From Olsenella sp. An293 (GTDB lineage: Bacteria; Actinomycetota; Coriobacteriia; Coriobacteriales; Atopobiaceae), in NCBI RefSeq assembly GCF_002159495.1, contig NZ_NFIT01000005.1, positions 62,001 through 126,000 of the forward strand: 64,000 nucleotides of DNA, in the 5' to 3' direction. Positions 35,001 through 42,905 of this stretch are shown one piece after another. Position 1 is the stretch's first letter; each line of letters starts with the position of its first letter. Under the pieces are notes generated by a model, which ran no database searches, was not told where the DNA came from, and was given only the letters and a program-made list of their open reading frames with translations. Made by a program: the position numbers and the translations under genes.

Positions 35001-36182
35001 GCGCGCTGCGTCGAGCTGCGCCTGACCGTCCCTCAGCTGCTGCTCGGCGCCTGGGAGCGCCGCGTTGTACTCCTCGATGCCGGCGGCGAGCTCGGCCTTT
35101 CCGTCGGCGAGCTGAGCGGCTCCGTCCTCGAGCTGCGCGCGCCCGTCGTCAATCTCCGCCTGGGCGTCGTCGAGCTGGCCCAGCGCGTCGGCGCGCTGCT
35201 CGTCAAGCTCTGCCTGACCGTCGGCCACCTCGGCGCGTCCGTCGTCGAGCTCCGCCTGGCCGTCGGCGATCTCCTGTTCGGCATCCGCGAGCTCCTCGAG
35301 CGCCTCGGCCTCCGCCTCGTCGACCTCCTCGGTGGCGTCCGCGCGGATGCCCTCCCCGCGCACCCGCTCGCGCTCGCCGCGCGCGTCCTCGACGCGCTGC
35401 TTCACGGCGTCGACGATCTGGTCGTACTCGTCGGAGTAGCACAGCGGCTCGCTCGCGCCCTCGACGATGAGATAGGCCACCGTGTACGCCTCGGCCGTCG
35501 CGCATTCGGGCGTCACGAAGAACGAGTACTGCGACCCGCCGCTCGAGCGGAACGACATCGTCCCCTCGCCGGCGTTGACGTCCATCGGGTCGAGCACCGA
35601 CCCCACGATCGTGTAGTCGCGGCGCTCGAAGACCTCCGTCGAGCCGGAGTCGAGCGCGTCGAGTCCCTCGTCCTTCTCGCCCTCTGCGGCGTCCTCGTCG
35701 TCATCGGCGCCGTGGAAGGTCACCGTGTCGCCGATGGTAAGGCCGGAGTCCTTGAGGTAGCGCTGCGTGACGGCGATCTCGTCCTCGCTCTCGGGCAGGC
35801 GCCCCTCGAGCACGAGCGGCTCGTTCATGCCGGAGGGCGAGAGCGCCTTGACGTCGACCTTCTCGGAGACCGAGCCCACCGTCGTGTAGGCCGTCTCCAC
35901 GTAGCCGCCCTCGGCGGCCTCCACGCCCTCGAGCGCGGCGAGCGCCTCCACGTCCTCGTCCGTGAGGCCGAGGGTGGACTGCACGCGCACGTCGAAGAGG
36001 CTCTGCTCGTCAAAGAACGCGTCGGCCGAGTTGCGCAGGTCCACGCAGGAGGCGCGCAGGCCCGTGAGCATCGTCACGCCGAGCGCCGTGATCGCGGCGA
36101 GCGCCACGAAGCGCTTGAGGCTCCCGCGAACCGTGCGCAGGATGTCGCGCGTGAAGGCGCTCTGTGACGCGGCCGACGACAT
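32082..36182 (-). CDS. Giant FtsX-type ABC permease with long coiled-coil ectodomain
   Basis: This 1366-residue membrane protein has an N-terminal helix ('FVALAAITALGVTMLTGLRA') and an ectodomain of about 800 residues. The ectodomain is dominated by repeated 11-residue motifs of the type 'ADGQAELDDGRAE', plus a Pro/Glu/Gly-rich linker (GETGEPEAPGETGG). Two sets of FtsX permease helices follow ('VPVVFFVVAVLISLTTMTRM' and the C-terminal 'FTLINTVVYVVIVLAAALAF'). It pairs with the ATPase gene two bases upstream. It probably exports or handles an envelope substrate, or works as a mechanotransducer. The substrate is unknown. Confidence 0.88.
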   Translation of the reverse strand: MSSAASQSAFTRDILRTVRGSLKRFVALAAITALGVTMLTGLRASCVDLRNSADAFFDEQSLFDVRVQSTLGLTDEDVEALAALEGVEAAEGGYVETAYTTVGSVSEKVDVKALSPSGMNEPLVLEGRLPESEDEIAVTQRYLKDSGLTIGDTVTFHGADDDEDAAEGEKDEGLDALDSGSTEVFERRDYTIVGSVLDPMDVNAGEGTMSFRSSGGSQYSFFVTPECATAEAYTVAYLIVEGASEPLCYSDEYDQIVDAVKQRVEDARGERERVRGEGIRADATEEVDEAEAEALEELADAEQEIADGQAELDDGRAEVADGQAELDEQRADALGQLDDAQAEIDDGRAQLEDGAAQLADGKAELAAGIEEYNAALPGAEQQLRDGQAQLDAARDEFYATTIAELEAQRAEVEATVDSLTQTIATLDGSVIQMADGLDAMAGSLPEAGEALSGVAAQVRGAWEQVQTADESSAETAVSAFSGAMGQAASALTPVSESLGQMSGQLQAQAEELTGQIATIDAALEELDAGIGQTQAALDAIDAQIAALEQGETGEPEAPGETGGAEEPEEASGAEGPEVGAAAEAAAPQRSPELEALLAQREQLQATLTGLTAQRAELQASRDAAQQGVETIQGQLASLESSQAGLQQIIALGSADPASEQSAAALAGGRVQAAAGLAQANDGLAQLDAGIEQAKTTAETEFSKQQAIIDEGWQDLRDAYDQLVSAQATLEQSERELADGWAELEEGQAELDRQRAEALEQLADAQQQLDDALAEIADGQAELDDARATFESERDDALAEIADARAEIEDLPDATWYVQDRSSLSSYASVDSDASSIEAIGTVIPVVFFVVAVLISLTTMTRMVEEERGLIGVYKALGYSRGRILSKYALYALAACVVGAIVGNVLGFVVLPAIIFTIFSTMYALPGFMYGFDVASSAVAFALFALGIVGATVLTCRQELKESPAELMRPKAPRAGSRILLERIAPVWNRFSFLNKVTARNLFRYKRRFLMTTFGIAGCVALLITGFGIRDTVLSLSPRQYGDAGVTRYDLMAVSSADHLDEVVADLEADPEVEDLIRVYIDSLTVSYGDDKETVQLVVMPEAADLAGYTQLEDEGGSELELTEDGAVITKNAEQVMGFALGDELALQDSALAEGAVRVDGIALNYLSNTIFMTADAYETAFGEKCEMNGVLAHLAGASEEQIELSERLTQDDRLLSVVSTAKLVRDFSSAFTLINTVVYVVIVLAAALAFTVVFTLSNTNISERERELATLKVLGFKRPEVHSYINKETIILTGIGVVLGMPLGYALARSLTWILRMPSLYFDVVVDPLTYVISAVLAFVFTVAVNLITNRSLDRIDMVGALKSAE

Positions 36183-36184
36183 GG

Positions 36185-36886
36185 CTACCACTCGATCTCT
36201 GCGATGGGCGTGGGGTCGTCGTTGGTCGTCATGCTCGTCACGCGTCCGCTCTTGAAGCGGATGAGACGGTCCGCCATGTCCGCGAGCGCCGCGTTGTGCG
36301 TGACGATGATGACGGTTATGCCCTCGTTGCGGCACATGTCCTGCAGGAGCTGCAGGATCTGCTTGCCCGTCTGGTAGTCGAGCGCGCCGGTGGGCTCGTC
36401 GCACAGAAGCAGCTTGGGGTTCTTGGCCATGGCGCGCGCGATGGAGACGCGCTGCTGCTCGCCGCCGGAGAGCTGCGCGGGGAAGTTGCTCAGGCGCTCG
36501 GCCAGGCCCACCTTCGTAAGCGTCTCCGCGGGGTCGAGCGAGTCGGGGCAGATCTGCGTCGCAAGCTCCACGTTCTCGAGCGCGGTGAGGTTGGGCACGA
36601 GGTTGTAGAACTGGAAGACAAAGCCCACGTCAGCGCGGCGGTACAGCACGAGGTCGTTCTCGCTCGCACCGGAAAGGTCGCGGCCGTCCACGCGAACGGT
36701 GCCCGAGGTGGCGCTGTCCATGCCGCCCAGGATGTTGAGAGCCGTGGTCTTGCCCGCGCCCGAGGCGCCCAGGATGACGGCGAGCTCGCCCTGCTCGACG
36801 GTGAAGCTCGCACCGTCGAGGGCGTTGATCTTGGCGGACCCCTCTCCGTAGGTACGCACGACGTCTAGGAAGTCTATGTAGGCCAT
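36185..36886 (-). CDS. ABC ATPase, LolD/MacB type
   Basis: This 233-residue ATPase has Walker A '[16 protein letters not shown]', Q-loop '[19 protein letters not shown]', signature '[16 protein letters not shown]', Walker B '[12 protein letters not shown]' and H-loop 'VIIVTHN'. All motifs are intact. The MacB/LolD subfamily partners FtsX-type permeases, matching the giant permease that starts two bases after its stop. An operator-like palindrome lies before its start, next to a divergent TetR gene. Confidence 0.95.
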   Translation of the reverse strand: MAYIDFLDVVRTYGEGSAKINALDGASFTVEQGELAVILGASGAGKTTALNILGGMDSATSGTVRVDGRDLSGASENDLVLYRRADVGFVFQFYNLVPNLTALENVELATQICPDSLDPAETLTKVGLAERLSNFPAQLSGGEQQRVSIARAMAKNPKLLLCDEPTGALDYQTGKQILQLLQDMCRNEGITVIIVTHNAALADMADRLIRFKSGRVTSMTTNDDPTPIAEIEW

Positions 36887-36903
36887 GCCGGCTCCGATTG
36901 CTC

Positions 36904-36932
36904 GACAGCGTGTTGTCTAATCGAAGTATACT
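36904..36932. promoter_or_regulatory. Divergent promoter with TetR-type operator
   Basis: GACAGCGTGTTGTC (36904-36917) is an imperfect 14-base palindrome. Overlapping -10 boxes follow: TATACT on the + strand (36927-36932) and TATACT on the - strand (36925-36930). On the reverse strand the palindrome would cover the start of the ABC transcript. This fits repression by the TetR protein encoded next door. Confidence 0.5.
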
Positions 36933-37032
36933 GGGGTTGGCGGGCGATAAGAACCACCGCTCGACACGCGGCGCGCAAGTGTCGTGGAAAAGGGACCGCT
37001 CCCGTTCCGCATTTCCAGAGATGGAGGGCGCC

Positions 37033-37578
37033 ATGAGAAAGCAGCCGCAGGTCACGGAGCAGACAAGGGCCAATCTCCGCCAGGCGTTCTGGGAGCTCTA
37101 CGCCGAGAGGCCCGTGGAGAAGATCTCGGTCCGTGAGATCACCGACCGCGCCGGCTACAACCGCGCGACCTTCTACCTCTACTACCACGACGTCTACGAG
37201 CTGCTGGCAGAGATTGAGGACCAGGTGCTTGGCGTCATTGAGCGCCTGGTGAACGAGCGCCTGCTCAAGGGCGACCGCCTCGACTTCTCCCAGCACATGG
37301 GGCTCATCCTGCGTCTGGCCCAGCGCTCGCGCGACTACACGCGCGTCCTGCTGGGCCCGCACGGTGACCCGGCGTTCACCCAGCGGCTCAAGGGCATCCT
37401 GAGCCCGCTCATCGACCGCTTCTTCCTTCCCGAGGAGCCTCTCGGCCAGCAGGCGGAGCATATCGTGCGCGAGTTCTACCTCTCCGGCATCGTGGCCACG
37501 ATCCGCACCTGGACCGCCGAGGAGGACCCCATGCCCATAGAGCAGCTCATCGGCGTCATCGTCAACGTCGTACTATAG
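37033..37578 (+). CDS. TetR-family transcriptional regulator
   Basis: This 181-residue repressor has an N-terminal helix-turn-helix 'ISVREITDRAGYNRATFYLYYHDVYELL' (conserved block; turn at DRAGYNRATF) and a helical ligand domain. ATG 37033 is preferred because GGAGG lies just upstream; an ATG at 37021 is also in frame. Divergent to the ABC operon, which it likely controls. The ligand is unknown. Confidence 0.9.
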   Translation: MRKQPQVTEQTRANLRQAFWELYAERPVEKISVREITDRAGYNRATFYLYYHDVYELLAEIEDQVLGVIERLVNERLLKGDRLDFSQHMGLILRLAQRSRDYTRVLLGPHGDPAFTQRLKGILSPLIDRFFLPEEPLGQQAEHIVREFYLSGIVATIRTWTAEEDPMPIEQLIGVIVNVVL

Positions 37579-37620
37579 GGTCCGCCCGCCAGCCGCCGAC
37601 CGCCCCCGCGAGCCGGGGAC

Positions 37621-37687
37621 ATGCGCGTTGGGGACAGTCCCCAACGCGCATGAGTGGGACAGACATCCCGGAGGCGTCTGTCCCACT
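37621..37687. repeat. Two palindromes between TetR and DegV genes
   Basis: ATGCGCGTTGGGGAC-a-GTCCCCAACGCGCAT (37621-37651, 15-base perfect arms, given in parts) is followed by AGTGGGACAGAC (37653-37664) / GTCTGTCCCACT (37676-37687). The first shares the TTGGGGAC-GTCCCCAA core seen at 19.2 kb. It lies between convergent genes. Confidence 0.9.
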
Positions 37688-37705
37688 AGGAAGAACGAGA
37701 ACCGG

Positions 37706-38551
37706 CTAGTTCTTGGCAAAGAACGCGAGCGCGATGGCGCCCGGCCCCACATGCGTGCCGATGGTGGCGCCCACCGAGGTGATGGGCAGGTCCTCCTCGG
37801 CCACCTTGCCCTCCCAGATGGCGCGGTTGTCGTCCAGGTACTTCTTCAACAGCTTCTGGGAGAGGCCCGTGTAGCCCAGCAGCACCGGCATCGTGAAGTC
37901 GATGCCGTGCTTCTCGACCTGCTGGTGGAGCTGGTTGCGCCCGTTCTTGGAGCCGCGCGCCTTGCCCAGCATCACGACCTCGCCGTCCTCGACGCCCACG
38001 ACGGGCTTGATGGAGAGCAGCTCACCGATGGCGCCCACGCTCTTGGGGATGCGGCCGCCGCGCTTGAGGTACTCGAGCGTGTCGAGCAACGCGAGCAGGC
38101 AGACGCGGTCCACGACCGCCTCAACCTTCTCCGCAACCTCGACGGCGCCCAGGCCCTCGTCGACGAGGCGCAGCGCATAGAGCACGAGAAGGCTCTGGCC
38201 GATGGTGACGTTCTTGCCGTCGACCACGTGAACCTCGGGATAGTCCGCAGCGGCGGTGACGGCGCTCTGATAAGTGCCGGAGAGCTTGGAGGAGAGCGTG
38301 ATCACCACGGCCTCCTCGCCCGCAGCACGCACCCGCTCGAAGGCCTGCTGGTAGGCATACGGGGTGGCCTGGCTCGTTTTGGGCAGCTCGTCGCTCTCGA
38401 TGAGCAGCTCGTAGAAGCGTTCGTTGGTGAGGTCGACGCCGTCGGCGTACGTGGTCGCGCCAAAGGTGATGCCCAGGGGGAGCACCGTGAGGCGGGAGTC
38501 GAGCTCGCCCGGGAGGTCGATCCCGGAGTCGGTGATGATGCGGACGGACAT
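37706..38551 (-). CDS. DegV-family fatty-acid-binding protein
   Basis: This 281-residue DegV/FakB-like protein has the family start 'IITDSGIDLP', the 'KTSQATPYAYQQAFE' loop with Ser contacting the lipid carboxyl, 'ITLSSKLSGTYQSA' and 'LKRGGRIPKS'. FakB proteins present fatty acids to the FakA kinase; no fakA gene is here. It is co-directional with the MarR gene 27 bases upstream, a pairing that suggests regulation of lipid metabolism. Confidence 0.92.
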   Translation of the reverse strand: MSVRIITDSGIDLPGELDSRLTVLPLGITFGATTYADGVDLTNERFYELLIESDELPKTSQATPYAYQQAFERVRAAGEEAVVITLSSKLSGTYQSAVTAAADYPEVHVVDGKNVTIGQSLLVLYALRLVDEGLGAVEVAEKVEAVVDRVCLLALLDTLEYLKRGGRIPKSVGAIGELLSIKPVVGVEDGEVVMLGKARGSKNGRNQLHQQVEKHGIDFTMPVLLGYTGLSQKLLKKYLDDNRAIWEGKVAEEDLPITSVGATIGTHVGPGAIALAFFAKN

Positions 38552-38578
38552 GGCGCTTCCCTTCTGTCGGACGGCGGC

Positions 38579-39037
38579 CTACTGGCCGTCTCGCCCGTAC
38601 GTCTTGAGCTTCTCGAGAATGTGGTTGAGCGAATCGTACATCTGCAGGCGCTGACGTGCGGCAAGCCCACCGCCAGCCTCGTCGAGCACTCGGTGAATGA
38701 TGTCGTCGAGCGGGCGCGCGGCCTCTCGTCCCTTCTCGGTGAGGCGCACCGGGGCACGATATCGGGAGGCATCCTCGTCCTCGGCGTCACCCACCTCGAC
38801 GAAGCCATCTTCGGCGAGGTGCGCCACGGTGCGCGACATCGCGGCGCGGCTCACGTCGACCAGGCGAGCGAGCTCGGAGGCGGTGAGCCCCTCGGGGTAC
38901 TTGACCAGGTAGTAGAGGCACATCACGTCCGAGCCGCGAAAGCCCAGGCGCTTGGCCTCTGCCGTCTTGATGCGCTGAATCTCTTTTCCGAGGGCGCTGA
39001 TGATGCCGACGAAGTCCTCGAACCGCGTCCCCCTCAC
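38579..39037 (-). CDS. MarR-family transcriptional regulator
   Basis: This 152-residue winged-helix regulator contains 'GLTASELARLVDVSRAAMSRTVAHLAEDGFVEV' (recognition region, conserved block) and a wing 'RYRAPVRLTEKGREAA'. I chose GTG 39037 because GGGGGAGAGG lies before it; the GTG at 39061 has no ribosome site. Upstream lies a perfect palindrome that is the likely operator. Together with degV it resembles FabT-like lipid control, an inference only. Confidence 0.88.
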   Translation of the reverse strand: MRGTRFEDFVGIISALGKEIQRIKTAEAKRLGFRGSDVMCLYYLVKYPEGLTASELARLVDVSRAAMSRTVAHLAEDGFVEVGDAEDEDASRYRAPVRLTEKGREAARPLDDIIHRVLDEAGGGLAARQRLQMYDSLNHILEKLKTYGRDGQ

Positions 39038-39063
39038 GTTGCCTCTCCCCCTCGTGCTCACAC

Positions 39064-39085
39064 ATGTTAACTAATTAACATTATG
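39064..39085 (-). promoter_or_regulatory. MarR operator and -10 region
   Basis: ATGTTAA-CTAA-TTAACAT (39064-39081) is a perfect 7+7 palindrome 27 bases upstream of the MarR start. On the reverse strand CATAAT (39080-39085) overlaps it as a -10 box. This is the usual place for a MarR autorepression site. Confidence 0.6.
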
Positions 39086-39150
39086 GCCGAGCACGACCTT
39101 GCTTCAAGTGCGGCACGCGATATTCACACGACTCTTGAGGCTGCCCGCTT

Positions 39151-39383
39151 GCTCTTTTGCCTCTCAATCCATATTGCTGCCGGGCCGCAGACAAAACTGC
39201 GCTTCGATCCATGAAAAAATGCGCCTCCGCTGAGGGGCTGACCAGAAAAACTGCAGGTCGCGCTTCAGCCACTGTCCCCAATCTCTACCGCAGGCCGATC
39301 GTTCGCCCATTTTTCCATGGATCGAAGGCGGCTTTTGTTTCTTGAGACGGACGAAAATGGATTGGAAGGCCAAATTGCAGACT
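39151..39383. repeat. Four-box inverted repeat, CCTTCAATCCAT family, copy B
   Basis: Boxes: CTCTCAATCCAT (39161-39172), GCTTCGATCCAT (39201-39212), inverted ATGGATCGAAGG (39317-39328) and ATGGATTGGAAGG (39357-39369). Box spacing is 40 bases on both sides. Between the boxes of each arm lies a conserved ACAAAA motif. The centre holds GACCAGAAAAACTGCAGG. It lies between the divergent MarR and ECF operon. No protein gene was seen in this 490-base gap except the leader peptide. Confidence 0.85.
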
Positions 39384-39530
39384 TGCGAGCTTCTAGAGAC
39401 CGCCCAGCACAGCCCACGACCGCGCTCGATTGTTTCGGACCAGAAAACTCCCTTGCGCGCGCGACGGGGCACGCGTATCTTGTCCACAACACATACGTCC
39501 CTCGACCAGAAGCGAAAGGAGCGCCGGAGC

Positions 39531-39611
39531 ATGAGCAACGTCGTCAACGTCAACGTTCGCACGTCCATGAACTGGTGGTGGCGCAACTTCTCCTCGCTCG
39601 GTCGATGGTGA
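39531..39611 (+). CDS. Trp-rich leader peptide of the ECF operon
   Basis: This 26-codon reading frame has an AAAGGAG ribosome site nearby. It encodes MSNVVNVNVRTSMN, then Trp-Trp-Trp (codons 15-17, bases 39573-39581), RNFSSLGR and a final Trp before TGA. An intrinsic terminator starts 30 bases after its stop and 85 bases ahead of the ECF S gene. Four Trp in 26 codons, three consecutive, is the hallmark of a trp-type attenuation leader. It is too short to be a normal gene. The alternative antiterminator pairing was not worked out. Confidence 0.75.
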   Translation: MSNVVNVNVRTSMNWWWRNFSSLGRW

Positions 39612-39640
39612 GTCTCACGCGCCATATCCATTTGCGCTGA

Positions 39641-39673
39641 AAGGGCTCCCGGAAGACCGGGAGCCCTTTTCTT
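39641..39673 (+). terminator. Attenuator terminator before the ECF operon
   Basis: AAGGGCTCCCGG (39641-39652) / CCGGGAGCCCTT (39657-39668) forms a perfect 12-base stem with an AAGA loop and a TTTTCTT tail. It lies between the Trp leader peptide and the ECF S gene. Confidence 0.92.
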
Positions 39674-39753
39674 GTGACGCCATCATCGCCGGCCACCAAA
39701 ATGCACGCCGACAAGAACCTCGATCAAGAACCTCTCCCAGAAAGGAAGTCACC

Positions 39754-40329
39754 ATGTCCGAGAACACCGCCACCCAGACCGCCGCCCGCACCGTCGCCAC
39801 CGCCGACCACGGCAAGCTCGACATCCAGGCCCTCGTCCTTCTCGCCGTCCTCCTGGCCGCCGGGTTCATCCTCAACTTCACCGTGGGCAAGGCCATCTCC
39901 GGCATCTCCGGAGGCCTCATCAGCCCCGAGTTCATCATCTCCGCCTTCTGCCTTACCATCCTCGTGGTGCGCCCCAACATCGGCCAGGCGCTCGTGATCG
40001 GCCTCATCTCCGCCGCCGTCATCCAGGTCACCACCACCTCGCCCTTCATCGACTTTGCCGCCGAGGGCATCGCCGCGATGCTCATGGCGCTCATCGTCGC
40101 CGCTGGCATGGCCTCCCCCGCCAAGAAGTTTGTCCCGCTCGCCGGCTCCTTCGTCACCACCGTGGTCTCCGGCGTCATCTTCATGCTCATCAAGATCGCC
40201 ATGGTCGGCGGCGCGGCCGAGCTCGCCGCGGCGATGCTGCCCGTGGTCCTGCTCACCGGCGTCTTCAACGCCATCCTCGTGAGCGCGCTCTATCTGCCCA
40301 TCAAGGCCGCCCTCAAGCTCAACGACTAA
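39754..40329 (+). CDS. ECF transporter S component, probably for tryptophan
   Basis: This 191-residue membrane protein has about six helices ('LVLLAVLLAAGFILNFTVG', 'LISPEFIISAFCLTILVV', 'ALVIGLISAAVIQVTT', 'GIAAMLMALIVAAGMA', 'VVSGVIFMLIKIAMV', 'MLPVVLLTGVFNAILVSAL'). It is the substrate-binding part of an energy-coupling-factor importer; A and T components follow in the same operon. The Trp-rich leader and attenuator upstream are the reason for proposing tryptophan as substrate. The protein sequence alone does not fix it. Confidence 0.8.
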   Translation: MSENTATQTAARTVATADHGKLDIQALVLLAVLLAAGFILNFTVGKAISGISGGLISPEFIISAFCLTILVVRPNIGQALVIGLISAAVIQVTTTSPFIDFAAEGIAAMLMALIVAAGMASPAKKFVPLAGSFVTTVVSGVIFMLIKIAMVGGAAELAAAMLPVVLLTGVFNAILVSALYLPIKAALKLND

Positions 40330-40331
40330 TG

Positions 40332-40360
40332 GGTCAAAAGGGGACTGTCCCCTTTTGACC
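40332..40360. repeat. Intra-operon palindrome GGTCAAAAGGGGAC-t-GTCCCC...
   Basis: GGTCAAAAGGGGAC (40332-40345), one base, then GTCCCCTTTTGACC (40347-40360): perfect 14-base arms with a 1-base centre. It lies three bases after the S gene stop and 14 bases before the A gene start. The GGGGAC-GTCCCC core is shared with 19.2 and 37.6 kb. It could alter the ratio of S to A/T expression. Confidence 0.9.
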
Positions 40361-40374
40361 TAAGAAAGGTCACC

Positions 40375-42120
40375 ATGGCCCAGCCCTCCCCCATCATCCG
40401 GCTCGACGACGTCTCGTTCTCGTACGGCGCGTCCGCGACTCCCGCGCTCGACCACGTCTCCCTCTGCATCGCGCCGGGGGAGTTCGTGGGCGTGATCGGA
40501 CCCTCGGGAGCCGGCAAGTCCACGCTCGCCGCCGCCCTGTCCGGCGCCATCCCCCATCACTATCGCGGACAGCTCTTCGGGGCCGTGACCGTGGACGGAA
40601 GCGACACCTGCGAGGTCACGCTCACGGACATCTCTCGCGTCGTGGGCAGCATCAACCAGGACATCGACGCCCAGATGGTCGCCTCCGTGGTGGAGGACGA
40701 GCTGCTCTTTGGCCTCGAGAACTTCGGCGTGCCCCACGACCAGATTCCCGACCGCCTCGCCAGCGCGCTCGAGACCGTGGGCATCGCCGACCTGCGCGAG
40801 CGCGAGATCGCGACGCTCTCCGGCGGCCAGAAGCAGAAGGTCGCCATCGCCGCCATGCTGGCGCTGCGCCCGCGCGTGCTCGTCCTCGACGAGCCCACCG
40901 CCGCACTCGACCCCGTCTCGTCGAGCACGGTCTTCGAGACGCTGCGCGCGCTCAACCGGGACGCCGGCATCACCGTCGTGGTCATCGAGCAGAAGGTCGC
41001 CCTGCTCTGCGAGCACTGCGACCGCATCGTCGTTATGGACCGGGGCCGGGTCGCCTTTGACGGCACGCCGCGCTCGGTCTTCTCGCACGGACGCAACCTC
41101 AGGGCGCTCGGCGTGGACAGCCCCCGCGTGGCGCGCATCTCCAACAGTCTCGCCGAGCACGGCGTCATCGAGCCCGGGGCGCCCTGTCTCAGCGTGGCCG
41201 AGGCGCGCGACCTTGTGGCCGACCTCGTCCGCGGACAAGCCGCAGGCGAGAAGAACGCGGCGGCAGGCACCCCCGCAAAGCCCCGCCCCGCCCTGCCCGC
41301 CGACCCCGTGGTCAGCTTCCGCGACGTCAGCTTTGCCTACCCCGGGAGCCGCGCCACCGTGGAGCACCTCAGCTTCGACGCGCGGCCCGGCGAGATCGTG
41401 GGCGTCGTCGGACAGAACGGCGCCGGCAAGACGACCCTCACCAAGCTCCTAAACGGGCTGCTCAAGCCCGCCTCCGGCGAGGTGCTCGTAGCCGGCCTCG
41501 ACACGCGCGACACCCCCACGAGCCGCCTGGCCGCGCACGTCTCCACGCTCTTCCAGAACCCCGACCGCCAGCTCTGCAAGGACACCGTCCTCGACGAGGT
41601 CGCCTTTGGGCTCGAGCTTACGGGCGTCGGAGCGGGCGAGGCCCGCGAGCGCGCACGCTCCGTCGCCGAGCGCTTCGGCCTGCCCCTCGACGCCGCGCCC
41701 TTCTCGCTCTCCCGCGGACAGCGGCAGATGGTCGCCCTGGCCTCCGTGGTCGTGATGGAACCGGAGGTGGTCCTTCTCGACGAGCCCACGAGCGGCCTCG
41801 ACTACCGCGAGTGCATGACGGTCATGGAGACGGTGCGCGAGATGGCCGAGAAGGGCTGCGCCGTCGTCATGGTCTGCCACGACATGGAGGTGGTCTCGGA
41901 TTTTGCCGAGCGCGTCATCGTCATGGCCGACGGGCGCATCCTCGGGCAGGGTCCCGCGGACCAGGTCTTTGCGGACGCCGGGCTCATGGCCCGCGCCGAC
42001 GTCGAGGCGCCGCAGGTCGTGCGCCTTGCCGCCGAGCTCGCGCGCGACGTCTCGCCCGCCTTTGCGGGGGCCTCCCAGGTCTCCGACATCGTCGACACCG
42101 TGGAGGGGATGCTCAAGTGA
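40375..42120 (+). CDS. ECF transporter ATPase, fused A1-A2
   Basis: This 581-residue protein has two complete ABC ATPase domains in tandem. First domain: Walker A 'GPSGAGKST', 'LSGGQKQKVAIAAMLA', 'VLDEPTAALD'. Second domain (from about residue 300): 'GQNGAGKTT', 'LSRGQRQMVALASVV', 'LLDEPTSGLD'. Separate EcfA1 and EcfA2 genes are more common; the fusion is a known variant. It energises the importer together with the S and T components on either side. ATG 40375 follows AAAGG. Confidence 0.94.
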   Translation: MAQPSPIIRLDDVSFSYGASATPALDHVSLCIAPGEFVGVIGPSGAGKSTLAAALSGAIPHHYRGQLFGAVTVDGSDTCEVTLTDISRVVGSINQDIDAQMVASVVEDELLFGLENFGVPHDQIPDRLASALETVGIADLREREIATLSGGQKQKVAIAAMLALRPRVLVLDEPTAALDPVSSSTVFETLRALNRDAGITVVVIEQKVALLCEHCDRIVVMDRGRVAFDGTPRSVFSHGRNLRALGVDSPRVARISNSLAEHGVIEPGAPCLSVAEARDLVADLVRGQAAGEKNAAAGTPAKPRPALPADPVVSFRDVSFAYPGSRATVEHLSFDARPGEIVGVVGQNGAGKTTLTKLLNGLLKPASGEVLVAGLDTRDTPTSRLAAHVSTLFQNPDRQLCKDTVLDEVAFGLELTGVGAGEARERARSVAERFGLPLDAAPFSLSRGQRQMVALASVVVMEPEVVLLDEPTSGLDYRECMTVMETVREMAEKGCAVVMVCHDMEVVSDFAERVIVMADGRILGQGPADQVFADAGLMARADVEAPQVVRLAAELARDVSPAFAGASQVSDIVDTVEGMLK

Positions 42121-42863
42121 CCAGCGTCATCGACTACGTTCCCGGGGACACCCTGCTCCACCGGCTCAACCCCGTGACCAAGCTCGCCCTGGCCGCCGCC
42201 ATCATCGCGGCGACGCTGCTGGCGGACACCTACCCGCTGCTGCTCGCCCTTCTCGCCCTCACGTTTGCGCTCGCCGCGTACGCCGGCGTGCCCGGACGGC
42301 TTGCGCGCCTGCTCAAGCTCGTGGTGCCCCTCGGCGTGGTGATGTTTGTCTTCCAGCTGCTGTTCACCCGCACCGGTGACGTTGTCTGGGGCTTTGTGAC
42401 CACCGACGGCCTGCTCACGGGCCCCAAGGTATGTCTGCGCCTCATGGGCGTGGCGCTGCCGCTCGTGCTCATGCTCATGGTGACCAGGCTCACCGACCTC
42501 GCAAACGCCTGCGTCGAGGTGCTGCGCGTCCCATATCGCTACGCGTTCACGTTCACCACTGCGCTGCGCTTTGTCCCCGTGTTCTCGCAGGAGATGAACG
42601 CGATCATGGAGGCCCAGACCGCCCGAGGCGTGGAGTACGACACGCGCAACCCCATCCGCAAGCTGCGGCTCATGCTGCCTCTCTGCGTGCCACTGCTCGT
42701 GAGCTCCGTCGGCCGCACCGAGGCCACGGCGCTTGCCGCCGAGCAGCGCGGCTTCTACCTGCGCACGCGCGAGAGCAGCTACCGACGCTACCCGCTCGTG
42801 GCGCGCGACTGGGCGGTCCTTGCCCTCTGCGTGGCGCTCGTGGCCCTGGGCGTGGTGCTGTAG
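42117..42863 (+). CDS. ecfT: ECF transporter T component
   Basis: This 248-residue membrane scaffold protein has 'DTLLHRLNPVTKLALAAAI' at the N-terminus and the two coupling motifs near 'AQTARGVEY' and 'TALAAEQRGFYLRTR' (the Ala-Arg-Gly type signature). It begins at a GTG overlapping the A gene stop (GTGA), with GGAGGGG upstream. It links the fused ATPase to the S component in a dedicated (group I) ECF importer. Confidence 0.93.
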   Translation: MTSVIDYVPGDTLLHRLNPVTKLALAAAIIAATLLADTYPLLLALLALTFALAAYAGVPGRLARLLKLVVPLGVVMFVFQLLFTRTGDVVWGFVTTDGLLTGPKVCLRLMGVALPLVLMLMVTRLTDLANACVEVLRVPYRYAFTFTTALRFVPVFSQEMNAIMEAQTARGVEYDTRNPIRKLRLMLPLCVPLLVSSVGRTEATALAAEQRGFYLRTRESSYRRYPLVARDWAVLALCVALVALGVVL

Positions 42864-42905
42864 GGCGGGGCCGAGCCGTCCCGGGCGCCACCCCAGCCCG
42901 GCGAT

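Noticed and set aside
32337-36167. A 1276-codon open frame antisense to the giant permease
   Set aside because: It mirrors the codon bias and repeats of the real gene, has no ribosome site, and its product is Arg/Leu/Gly-rich without domains. High GC removes stop codons from the opposite strand.
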